This document shows, piece by piece, positions 6,256-12,838 of a stretch of DNA of 12,838 bases. Numbering within the stretch: the first letter of the stretch is position 1; the number at the start of each line of letters is the position of its first letter. The position numbers and the translations under genes are program-made. The stretch comes from Alphaproteobacteria bacterium UBA828 (GTDB taxonomy: Bacteria; Pseudomonadota; Alphaproteobacteria; UBA828). Below the pieces are notes generated by a model that saw nothing but the letters and a program-made list of their open reading frames with translations, was not told where the DNA came from and did not search any database. The stretch covers positions 43,374 to 56,211 of the forward strand of contig DBHM01000009.1 in NCBI GenBank assembly GCA_002296185.1, written 5' to 3'.

Positions 6256-6969
6256 TTAAAACTCTTCTACCCAGGGTCTAATCTCTGTTTCTAGTGTCCA
6301 GGCACTGCGTTCTTGCATGTGAATCTGCCAATAAAGTTCAGCTATAGATTTTGGGTCTATTAGTCCATCAGGTGGCTGCTCAGACTCTAAGTGTGTGTAG
6401 CGTTCAGATTTAATTTGTCCATCAATTACAATGTGCCCTATATGAATACCTTTTGGGGAAAGTTCTCGAGACATGCTTTGTGCTAGCATTAAGAGGCCGG
6501 CCTTGCCTACGGATAAATTAAAAAACTCTGCTGCGCCTCTTTTACTAGCAGTAGCTCCTGTAAATAGGATGGTGCCTTTGCCTTTGGGAATCATTACTTT
6601 AGCTGCATTCTTTCCAACTAGAAAACCTCCAAGGCAATTAGCTTCCCAACATCGACGAAAGTCTTCTTCGGTCGCATTTAGTATACTGGTTTTCATATAT
6701 GCCCCTGCATTATAAATAACAATATTAGGTGGTCCCCACATTTCTGTTGCTTCTTTGAAAATACGATCTACATCTTTTGTGCATGTAGCATCAGCAGTAG
6801 AAGTGATCACTCTGTTTTGAGATTTTTCTTGTGGCATAGCATTTAAGAGACTCTTTTTTGTTCTGGCTACTCCGAATACACAAAGGCCTTCAGATTCAAA
6901 CTTTTGAAAAAGTGCTGTTCCTAAACCTGGACCGACCCCAAATATTATAGCGTTTTGTTTATCGGTCAT
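6256..6969 (-). CDS. Atypical short-chain dehydrogenase/reductase-like protein without catalytic Tyr
   Basis: A 237-residue Rossmann-fold SDR. The dinucleotide motif is GVGPGLG (11-17) instead of the usual TGxxxGIG. The NAG motif is at 87-89 (YNAGAY), and Asn111 sits in the usual helix-4 position. Lys156 of the YxxxK pair is present (NLSVGKAG), but position 152, where the catalytic tyrosine belongs, is leucine. This resembles an SDR subgroup (SDR_c10 in conserved-domain terms, from memory) that keeps Lys and has Phe instead of Tyr. MSRELSPKGIHIGHIVIDGQI (166-186) is also typical of that subgroup. Normal SDR reduction is therefore doubtful; it may bind cofactor or work with altered chemistry. 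ATG 6969 overlaps the acyl-CoA synthetase stop (ATGA) and has a strong GGAGG site at 6981-6977, so translation is coupled to that gene. Confidence 0.9.
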   Translation of the reverse strand: MTDKQNAIIFGVGPGLGTALFQKFESEGLCVFGVARTKKSLLNAMPQEKSQNRVITSTADATCTKDVDRIFKEATEMWGPPNIVIYNAGAYMKTSILNATEEDFRRCWEANCLGGFLVGKNAAKVMIPKGKGTILFTGATASKRGAAEFFNLSVGKAGLLMLAQSMSRELSPKGIHIGHIVIDGQIKSERYTHLESEQPPDGLIDPKSIAELYWQIHMQERSAWTLETEIRPWVEEF

Positions 6970-8747
6970 GAAATTTCCTCCAATGTTTTTCTGTAAATTT
7001 CAAATACCTTATGACGTCTAATTTTTAATGTTGGAGTCATTAGTTCATTATCAACTGTAAATGGTTCCTTGGCTAATATATGAGATCTTATTTTCTCTAT
7101 ATTAGAAAGATCCTTATTTGCCTCTTTTAGAGCATTGCTTATAGCGGACGAAAATTCTGGTATTCTTGATAATTCCTCAAGCGACTGATTGGTTTGATTT
7201 GCTGTATTCCAATTAGTGATAAAATCTTCATCCGGTACTAATATCGCCAAGAGATGTGTTTTTTTGTCCCCTACAACCATGGCTTGCCCAATTTCTGGGC
7301 GAAGTGTAAGAATCCCCTCTATTCTTTGGGGTGATATAGTCTCACCACCGGATAGAACTATAATATCTTTTTTTCTGTCAGTAATTTTAATTCGACCATG
7401 ACTATCAATATGACCAACGTCACCAGTATGTAGCCACCCGTTTCTAATTGCCAATGAAGTGGATTCTGGATTGTTCCAATAACCTTTCATTATAAGCGGG
7501 CCCGAAACCAAAATTTCTCCATCCTCAGCTATCTCCACATTTACATCGACTAATGGCGGCCCAACCGTTTCAAGGTCCATAGATTTGGGTTGATTACAAC
7601 TTATTACTGGAGATGCCTCGGTTTGCCCGTAACCTTGCAAAAGTCTTACACCAAGTGCTGTAAAGAATAGTCCTACATCAGGATTAAGTGGTGCCCCTCC
7701 TGAAATCATTGCCTTAAGTTGCCCTCCAAAACGTGCCTGGACTTTTTTTCTTACTAAGATTTCTAGAATTTGGTTAGCAAATATATGAAAGAGGCCTAGT
7801 TTTTTTGAGGATTTATATTTGGCCTCTCCGAATTGAACTGCTTTTTTAAATAGGAACCGCTTTAGAAATTTTTGTCTGTCTATAGCCTGCATTATTCTCG
7901 CTCTCATGACATCATAGAGCCTTGGAACGCTGATCATAACAGTGGGTTTTACTTCTAAAAGATTAGCTGCAAGTTTATCGATGCCCTCAGCGTAATAGAT
8001 TTGTGCGCCTATAGATATTGGAAAAAAGAGTCCTGCAGTATGTTCGTAAGCATGGCTGAGTGGAAGGAAAGAAAGAAACTTTTCTTGACCGACACCGAGT
8101 TGTTTAAGAATCTGGTATGCGCCTTTACAGTTTGAAAGAATAGAGCCATGAGTTAGCATTACGCCCTTAGGATTACCGCCGGTTCCTGAGGTATAGATCA
8201 AGCATGCGACATCATCACGTTTAATTTTTTCAATTAGTATAGAAGATGATTCGAGTTTATTATTTTTTGCAGCGAGAATATTCTTCCATTTATAAACCTT
8301 AATATCGAATAAATTATCATCAATATCATCTATCGAGATAATAAATTTTAAATTCTTGCATTCTTGTGCAGCTGGTAAAAAACTCTGACCGATTTCACGG
8401 GTTGATATAATTGCAGCTTTAGCCCCGCTATCATTAATTATATGACTATGATCTCGAATCGTATTAGTTGTATAAGCCGGTACCGAAATGGAGCCAGCAA
8501 GCATTATGGCTAAATCTGCTATAGCCCATTCCGGCCTATTTTCTGAAACAATGATTATTCTGTCCCCGCGAGATATACCTAAAGAAGAAAGCTCTTTTGC
8601 TAAAGAATAGGCAGAATCGGCAGTATTTTTCCATGAAATAGGTTGGTAAGTTTTATCTATTTTTGACCACATAAATGGTTGGTCGCTATATTCGTTGGCT
8701 TTTTGAAAAAACATCTGGGGTAAGCTAGTCCATTTTTCATAACTCAT
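6966..8747 (-). CDS. Long-chain fatty acid-CoA ligase (AMP-forming acyl-CoA synthetase)
   Basis: Activates a fatty acid with ATP to acyl-AMP, then forms acyl-CoA. A 593-residue member of the ANL superfamily. Motifs in order: P-loop YTSGTGGNPKG (185-195, with GTGG where most have GTTG), SFLPLSHAYEHTAG (226-239), ISGGAPL (348-354), YGQTEASP (373-380), GWLHTGDVG (437-445), KITDRKKDIIVLSGGE (454-469) and the C-terminal catalytic lysine Lys575 in TPTLKIRR. HAYEH and a long linker at about 285-340 fit the FadD15-like long-chain group, peripheral to the inner membrane. The frame runs back to an ATG at 8774, but the start is put at 8747, where AAGGAAG lies 8 nt upstream. The SDR-like gene overlaps its stop by ATGA, indicating a shared lipid-related task. 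Chain length cannot be read from sequence. Confidence 0.96.
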   Translation of the reverse strand: MSYEKWTSLPQMFFQKANEYSDQPFMWSKIDKTYQPISWKNTADSAYSLAKELSSLGISRGDRIIIVSENRPEWAIADLAIMLAGSISVPAYTTNTIRDHSHIINDSGAKAAIISTREIGQSFLPAAQECKNLKFIISIDDIDDNLFDIKVYKWKNILAAKNNKLESSSILIEKIKRDDVACLIYTSGTGGNPKGVMLTHGSILSNCKGAYQILKQLGVGQEKFLSFLPLSHAYEHTAGLFFPISIGAQIYYAEGIDKLAANLLEVKPTVMISVPRLYDVMRARIMQAIDRQKFLKRFLFKKAVQFGEAKYKSSKKLGLFHIFANQILEILVRKKVQARFGGQLKAMISGGAPLNPDVGLFFTALGVRLLQGYGQTEASPVISCNQPKSMDLETVGPPLVDVNVEIAEDGEILVSGPLIMKGYWNNPESTSLAIRNGWLHTGDVGHIDSHGRIKITDRKKDIIVLSGGETISPQRIEGILTLRPEIGQAMVVGDKKTHLLAILVPDEDFITNWNTANQTNQSLEELSRIPEFSSAISNALKEANKDLSNIEKIRSHILAKEPFTVDNELMTPTLKIRRHKVFEIYRKTLEEIS

Positions 8748-8755
8748 TTTATTTT

Positions 8756-8762
8756 CTTCCTT
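8756..8762 (-). promoter_or_regulatory. Ribosome binding site that fixes the acyl-CoA synthetase start
   Basis: Minus-strand AAGGAAG lies 8 nt before ATG 8747. The upstream in-frame ATGs (8774, 8768) would translate through this site and lack one of their own, so the shorter protein beginning MSYEKW is preferred. Confidence 0.7.
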
Positions 8763-8831
8763 AAACATGTACACTTAGGTAAATTTGATTGCCCTTAATA
8801 TGAATTAGAATAATAAAGAAGTTATAGTGTG

Positions 8832-10640
8832 ATGAATAAAACAAAAACGAATCAAAAGAAATCTAATTTACTTTCTGATAAGCCATTGGGAGATTTGCCT
8901 AGGTGGAATCTCTCTGACCTCTACAATAGCACCAAATCAGAACAATTTAAGCAAGACCTTGCTGAAGTCACAACCGGTGCAAAATTATTAAAGGAAAAGT
9001 ATCAAGGAAAAATAAGTGAATTAGATGCTAATTCATTGGCTAAACTCATAAAGTCTTACGAGCAAATAAGTGAGTTGATAGGAAGAATAGGTAGCTTTGC
9101 ATTTCTTAATTATGCCGAAAATGTATCAAATTCGCATAACGCACAATTCTTTCAAAATATACAAGAAAAAATCACTGATATTTCATCGGATATATTGTTC
9201 GTAACTTTAGAAATTAATCGTTTAGAGGAAGATGTTTTTGTATCCTTGCTTGAAAATGATAATCTTGCTTATTATGAGCCATGGCTTAGAGATATACGTG
9301 CAGAGCGAAAATATCAACTTTCCGATGATCTCGAGCGGCTTATAAATGAAAAACGACTTACTAGCCAGGCATGGGTAAGGCTTTTTGATGAAAGTATTTC
9401 TAGACTAAGATTTTTAGTTAATGGAGCTGAACTTACTAGCGCAGATGCTCTAAATTTATTATCAGATAGTAAAAAAGAAAATCGCAAAGCTGCGGCTGAG
9501 GAAATTGGATTTGTATTTGGAAAAAATATTGAAACCTTTTCTTTAATCACAAATACACTGGCTAAAGATAAGGAGATCGAAGACAAGTGGAGGGGGTTTA
9601 GTGCCCCTATTTCAGCAAGAAATCTTAGTAACCGTATTGAAGATACTGTTGTTGAAACTTTATTAGAATCTGTTACTAAATCTTATTCCTCAATACCTCA
9701 TCGATATTATGCTCTAAAAGCAAAATGGATGAATGTCGAAAAGTTAAATTATTGGGACCGTAATGCTCCATTGCCTGATGACGATGTAAAACTAATTCCT
9801 TGGGAGGACGCTGTAAAAATAGTTATAGATTCTTATAAGCAGTTTTCGCCAGCACTTGCAGAAGTTGGAAAACGTTTTTTTGACAATCCATGGATTGATG
9901 CCCCACCTTTAGAAGGTAAATCTCCAGGTGCTTTTGCGCACCCAACTGTTCCAAGTGTCCATCCATATTTGCTGTTAAACTATCAAGGAAAAACTCGTGA
10001 CGTAATGACTCTGGCTCATGAGCTTGGACACGGGGTTCATCAAGTTCTTGCTTCTGGGCAGGGTCAACTTATGTCAGATACTCCTTTAACTCTTGCCGAA
10101 ACAGCTTCTGTTTTTGGGGAGCAGCTAACCTTCCAATCTATGCTCTCATCTGTATCGGATTCAAAGCAACGACGTATTTTGTTATCTTCAAAAGTAGAAG
10201 ATATGTTAAATACTGTTTTTAGGCAGGTAGCCTTTTGTGATTTTGAAAAAATCATCCACCATGAAAGAAGAAAGGGAGAGCTGACTTCGGAACGTATATG
10301 TGATATCTGGCTTGATGTTCAGAGTAAATGTTTAGGTCCGGCTATTAATATATCTGGTGATTATAAATATTTTTGGGCTTATATACCTCACTTTATTCAT
10401 TCCCCTTTCTATGTTTATGCTTATGCCTTTGGTGATTGCTTGGTTAACGCCCTATATGGACAATATAAAGAAAGTCCGGAAGGTTTTGAGCCGCTTTATT
10501 TAGATATGTTGAGAGCTGGGGGCACATTGCCTCACGCCTCACTTCTCGCTCCATTTGGATTAGATGCAACTAGTAATGAGTTTTGGGATAAGGGGCTTGG
10601 TATAATAGAGGGATATATAAATGAATTGACGGATCTATAA
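8832..10640 (+). CDS. pepF: M3 family oligoendopeptidase F
   Basis: A 602-residue cytosolic zinc metallopeptidase that cuts short peptides. The zinc site HELGH is at 396-400 (His396, Glu397, His400), with the third ligand Glu423 in LAETASVFGE, the MA-clan pattern. The N-terminal half (about 30-200) is the helical PepF N-domain, starting with the family's typical LPRWNLSDLY (22-31). The C-terminal YIPHFIHSPFYVYAYAFG (517-534) and a GGT turn (563-565) are substrate-side motifs of the PepF group. Length is usual. ATG 8832 is adopted; a GTG at 8829 directly before it is an equal option because AAGAAG (8816-8821) serves both. A weak promoter match, TTGATT (8785-8790) and TAGAAT (8806-8811) with 15-nt spacing, lies in the 84-nt divergent gap. 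The transhydrogenase genes follow on the same strand. Confidence 0.96.
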   Translation: MNKTKTNQKKSNLLSDKPLGDLPRWNLSDLYNSTKSEQFKQDLAEVTTGAKLLKEKYQGKISELDANSLAKLIKSYEQISELIGRIGSFAFLNYAENVSNSHNAQFFQNIQEKITDISSDILFVTLEINRLEEDVFVSLLENDNLAYYEPWLRDIRAERKYQLSDDLERLINEKRLTSQAWVRLFDESISRLRFLVNGAELTSADALNLLSDSKKENRKAAAEEIGFVFGKNIETFSLITNTLAKDKEIEDKWRGFSAPISARNLSNRIEDTVVETLLESVTKSYSSIPHRYYALKAKWMNVEKLNYWDRNAPLPDDDVKLIPWEDAVKIVIDSYKQFSPALAEVGKRFFDNPWIDAPPLEGKSPGAFAHPTVPSVHPYLLLNYQGKTRDVMTLAHELGHGVHQVLASGQGQLMSDTPLTLAETASVFGEQLTFQSMLSSVSDSKQRRILLSSKVEDMLNTVFRQVAFCDFEKIIHHERRKGELTSERICDIWLDVQSKCLGPAINISGDYKYFWAYIPHFIHSPFYVYAYAFGDCLVNALYGQYKESPEGFEPLYLDMLRAGGTLPHASLLAPFGLDATSNEFWDKGLGIIEGYINELTDL

Positions 10641-10710
10641 TATTCTATTACTTGAGCCGGCTTATATTTCTATATGGATTTTGGTATATACCTTTAATTG
10701 GATTTTATTC

Positions 10711-10715
10711 AGGGA
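10711..10715 (+). promoter_or_regulatory. Ribosome binding site that fixes the pntAA start
   Basis: AGGGA lies 11 nt before ATG 10727. The frame is open further upstream to a TTG at 10652, but the family's N-terminus begins with M-x-I-G-I/V-P-K-E, which coincides with ATG 10727. Confidence 0.6.
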
Positions 10716-10726
10716 CTTTTTTTATT

Positions 10727-11878
10727 ATGATAATTGGAATACCAAAAGAATTACGTTCTGGTGAAACTCGTATTGCTTCTACCCCTGAATCAATCAAGAA
10801 ATTCTGTGAAATGGGGATTCAGGTTTTTGTAGAAAGTGGCGCTGGCCTGGGTGCTTTTATTTCTGATCAATCTTTATCTGATGCTGGCGCTATCATGAAG
10901 GATAGTGCAATTGAAATCTATAGCCAGTCTGACGTGATTCTTAAGGTTCAGAGGCCATTAGAGGCAGGCGAGGGTTTAGTTGATGAAATGGCTCTGCTGA
11001 GAGAGGGAGTAATCTTAGTTGGGCTTTTATCTCCGTTTCTTCATCCAAATCAAGTAGTAGATTATGCCAAACGCAATGTAACTGCTTTTGCAATGGAATT
11101 AATACCTAGAATTAGTAGGGCTCAGAGCATGGATGTTCTTTCTTCTCAAAGTAATATTGCTGGTTATAAGGCTGTGATAGATTCTGCACAAATATACCGT
11201 AGAATTTTCCCAATGATGATGACTGCAGCAGGCACAGTTGCACCAGCTAAGGTAGTAGTTTTGGGTGCTGGTGTTGCTGGACTTCAGGCAATAGCTACAG
11301 CGCGTAGATTGGGAGCTGCTGTTTCCGCTTTTGACGTGAGGCCAGGAGTAAAAGAACAAGTGGAGAGTCTTGGCGCAAAATTTATAGAAGTAGAGAAAGA
11401 TAAAATTTCAGAATCTGAAACTGAAGGGGGTTACGCAAAGGAAATGGAAGAAGACTATGCTCGAAGACAGCGTGAGGTTCTACATGAAACTCTTAAGAAT
11501 CAAGATATTTGTATAACTACAGCGCAGATTCCTGGAAAGAAAGCACCTATACTAATAACTAAAGATATGGTTTCAGATATGAAAGCAGGTTCTGTCATCG
11601 CTGATCTCGCTGTTGAGACGGGAGGAAACTGCGATTTGTCAGAACCAGACAAAGTAATTGATATCGACGGCGTAACTATAATAGGGCATACCAACTGGCC
11701 GGCCCTTGTTCCAAGTGATACTAGTTCTTTGTATGGGAGAAACTTAGTAAATTTGATGAAGCTTATGATTGATGAGGAAAACAAAACTTTATCAATTGAT
11801 TGGGATGATGAGATAATTGAAGGGGCACTTTTAACTCGCAATAAAGCTATAGTTAATTCTGCTTTGCTAGAGGTATAG
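10727..11878 (+). CDS. pntAA: Re/Si-specific NAD(P)(+) transhydrogenase subunit alpha 1 (NAD(H)-binding domain dI)
   Basis: The 383-residue cytosolic dI subunit binds NAD(H) and passes hydride to NADP+ on subunit beta, driven by the proton gradient. It begins MIIGIPKELRSGETR, which is diagnostic. The RQD loop PRISRAQSMD has Arg128, Gln133 and Asp136, corresponding to the catalytic residues known in the Rhodospirillum rubrum protein. The Rossmann segment VVVLGAGVAGLQAIATARRLG (176-196) is followed by DVRP (203-206) at the adenosine-ribose site. The mobile-loop region lies around 224-250. The membrane part is absent because it is encoded separately by pntAB, the three-gene form of R. rubrum and other Alphaproteobacteria. 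pntAB starts 6 nt after the stop. The gene lies 86 nt after pepF, so it may be read from pepF or from a promoter in that gap. Confidence 0.97.
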   Translation: MIIGIPKELRSGETRIASTPESIKKFCEMGIQVFVESGAGLGAFISDQSLSDAGAIMKDSAIEIYSQSDVILKVQRPLEAGEGLVDEMALLREGVILVGLLSPFLHPNQVVDYAKRNVTAFAMELIPRISRAQSMDVLSSQSNIAGYKAVIDSAQIYRRIFPMMMTAAGTVAPAKVVVLGAGVAGLQAIATARRLGAAVSAFDVRPGVKEQVESLGAKFIEVEKDKISESETEGGYAKEMEEDYARRQREVLHETLKNQDICITTAQIPGKKAPILITKDMVSDMKAGSVIADLAVETGGNCDLSEPDKVIDIDGVTIIGHTNWPALVPSDTSSLYGRNLVNLMKLMIDEENKTLSIDWDDEIIEGALLTRNKAIVNSALLEV

Positions 11879-11884
11879 ATTTAA

Positions 11885-12187
11885 ATGGAGTATTTTCTTG
11901 ATATACACCCGTTGATAATTTCAGTAACAGTTTTTGTATTAGCAGTATTTGTTGGCTACTATGTAGTTTGGAGTGTGACTCCTGCTCTGCATACACCATT
12001 AATGTCTGTAACAAATGCAATTTCTAGTGTCATTATAGTTGGGGCTTTATTAGCTGCAGCACCGTTAGATGGTAGTGTGGGTAAGGCTCTTGGGGGTGTC
12101 GCAGTTGGATTGGCTGCAGTGAATATCTTTGGGGGATTTACAGTAACCCAGCGTATGTTAGCTATGTTTAAAAAGAAAGATAAGTAA
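11885..12187 (+). CDS. pntAB: NAD(P) transhydrogenase subunit alpha 2 (membrane, dII part)
   Basis: A 100-residue inner-membrane protein equal to the C-terminal, membrane-spanning part of a fused PntA. Three hydrophobic helices are visible at about residues 10-32, 42-60 and 66-86. The conserved HTPLMSVTNAISSVIIVGAL block is at 36-55, and a GGFTVTQRMLAMF tail precedes a basic KKKDK end. Together with PntB it forms the proton channel. ATG 11885 has AGAGG within the last codons of pntAA, and the gap is 6 nt, so the two are co-translated. No residue expected of the family seems missing. Confidence 0.97.
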   Translation: MEYFLDIHPLIISVTVFVLAVFVGYYVVWSVTPALHTPLMSVTNAISSVIIVGALLAAAPLDGSVGKALGGVAVGLAAVNIFGGFTVTQRMLAMFKKKDK

Positions 12188-12198
12188 GGCATTAAATT

Positions 12199-12838
12199 AT
12201 GACTGCTAATCTTGCTGCTATATTATATTTAATTTCAGGCGTCTGCTTCATTATGGCCTTGCGTGGTTTATCTTCTCCGGGTACTGCAAGAAGAGGTAAT
12301 CTATATGCGATGTTTGGTATGGTTATCGCTGTAGGTACAACTTTAGCGCAGCCCGGTATTGAAGATTATCTATGGATAATTATAGGCATTGCTGTTGGTG
12401 GCTTAATAGGCACTATTGTTGCGCTTCGAATACCTATGACTGCTATGCCTCAGTTGATGGCTGGATTCCATAGTTTAGTTGGTCTTGCTGCAGTATTAGT
12501 CGCTGGTGCTGCTCTATATATTCCTGAAGTTTTTCATATAGGTGAGCCTGGAAACATTCGGCTAATTAGCAGAATTGAAATGAGTGTGGGTGTCATAATC
12601 GGTGCTCTTACATTTACTGGATCAGTTGTTGCATTTGCTAAACTACAGGAACTAGTTTCTGGGGCCCCATTAGTTTTTCGTGGGCAGCACATTTTTAACC
12701 TTTGTATTGCTATAATCATTATAGGTTTAGCGATTTTATTTTGTTTTGAACAGTCCCATGCAATTTTCTGGATCATGACTGCAGTCGCACTTCTTTTTGG
12801 TATTTTAATCATTGTACCAATTGGTGGCGCAGATATGC
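12199..12838 (+). CDS. pntB: NAD(P) transhydrogenase subunit beta (partial, 3' end outside the window)
   Basis: The first 213 codons of PntB, running off the window with no stop; the full protein is usually about 460-480 residues. Only membrane domain dII is visible, with hydrophobic helices at about 3-22, 36-52, 57-75, 86-108, 126-147, 165-183 and 187-208. The NADP(H)-binding domain dIII is missing because of the window edge. His91 in GFHSLVGLAAVLVAG matches the functionally important His91 of E. coli PntB in the proton channel, and LRIPMTAMPQLMAGFHS is a family hallmark. RRGN (31-34) and IGGADM (208-213) also fit. TAAGG (12185-12189) is the RBS, and the gap after pntAB is 11 nt. It is the last visible gene of the pntAA-pntAB-pntB operon. 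Confidence 0.97.
   Translation, partial: MTANLAAILYLISGVCFIMALRGLSSPGTARRGNLYAMFGMVIAVGTTLAQPGIEDYLWIIIGIAVGGLIGTIVALRIPMTAMPQLMAGFHSLVGLAAVLVAGAALYIPEVFHIGEPGNIRLISRIEMSVGVIIGALTFTGSVVAFAKLQELVSGAPLVFRGQHIFNLCIAIIIIGLAILFCFEQSHAIFWIMTAVALLFGILIIVPIGGADM

Noticed and set aside
11500..11841. Minus-strand open frame inside pntAA (and similar ones within pntAB and pntB at 11959-12192 and 12534-12812)
   Set aside because: All are antisense to conserved transhydrogenase genes and show no recognisable domain; they arise from codon bias on the coding strand.

Overview
The window is a low-GC stretch of chromosome that reads as a free-living, possibly marine, alphaproteobacterium. The evidence is a zinc-free bL36 of the alphaproteobacterial type, a DUF3553 protein, a DUF1244 protein beside a glycerate kinase-pyruvate kinase pair, and an NAD(P) transhydrogenase split into three genes with an oligoendopeptidase F gene upstream. 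The lineage is inferred from gene content and style, not from a marker phylogeny. Gene density is high, gaps are short (the longest is about 200 nt), and I see no insertion sequence, phage gene, CRISPR array or defence module.

Layout. Positions 1-24 are the 3' end of a tRNA. Next come a small membrane protein of unknown role (94-585, +) and a GST-kappa/HCCA-isomerase-type thioredoxin-fold protein (658-1254, +). A conserved 94-residue unknown (1262-1546, -) is divergent from a DUF3553 protein (1619-1807, +), which is followed by a fumarylacetoacetate-hydrolase-family enzyme (1855-2712, +). A 41-codon gene for ribosomal protein bL36 (2824-2949, +) has its own promoter-like sequence. Convergent to it is a two-gene minus-strand operon: glycerate 2-kinase (5743-4466), then pyruvate kinase (4451-3036). 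A 204-nt gap with a 12-bp palindrome separates this operon from a DUF1244 gene (5948-6238, +). A second minus-strand operon encodes a long-chain acyl-CoA synthetase (8747-6966) and an atypical short-chain dehydrogenase-like protein (6969-6256), joined by an ATGA overlap. Divergent from it is oligoendopeptidase F (8832-10640, +), then pntAA, pntAB and pntB (10727 to the window end, +), with pntB truncated by the window edge.

How the genes work together. Glycerate 2-kinase makes 2-phosphoglycerate, which enolase (not in the window) turns into the phosphoenolpyruvate used by pyruvate kinase, so the pair forms a glycerate-to-pyruvate exit route. The same pairing is known as ttuD-ttuE in tartrate utilisation. 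The acyl-CoA synthetase activates fatty acids, and its coupled SDR-like partner probably acts on a related acyl or carbonyl compound. The Pnt genes encode the proton-translocating transhydrogenase that supplies NADPH.

This is mainly ordinary core-genome content. I found no convincing undescribed multi-gene system. The most unusual item is the SDR with no catalytic tyrosine, coupled to an acyl-CoA ligase.
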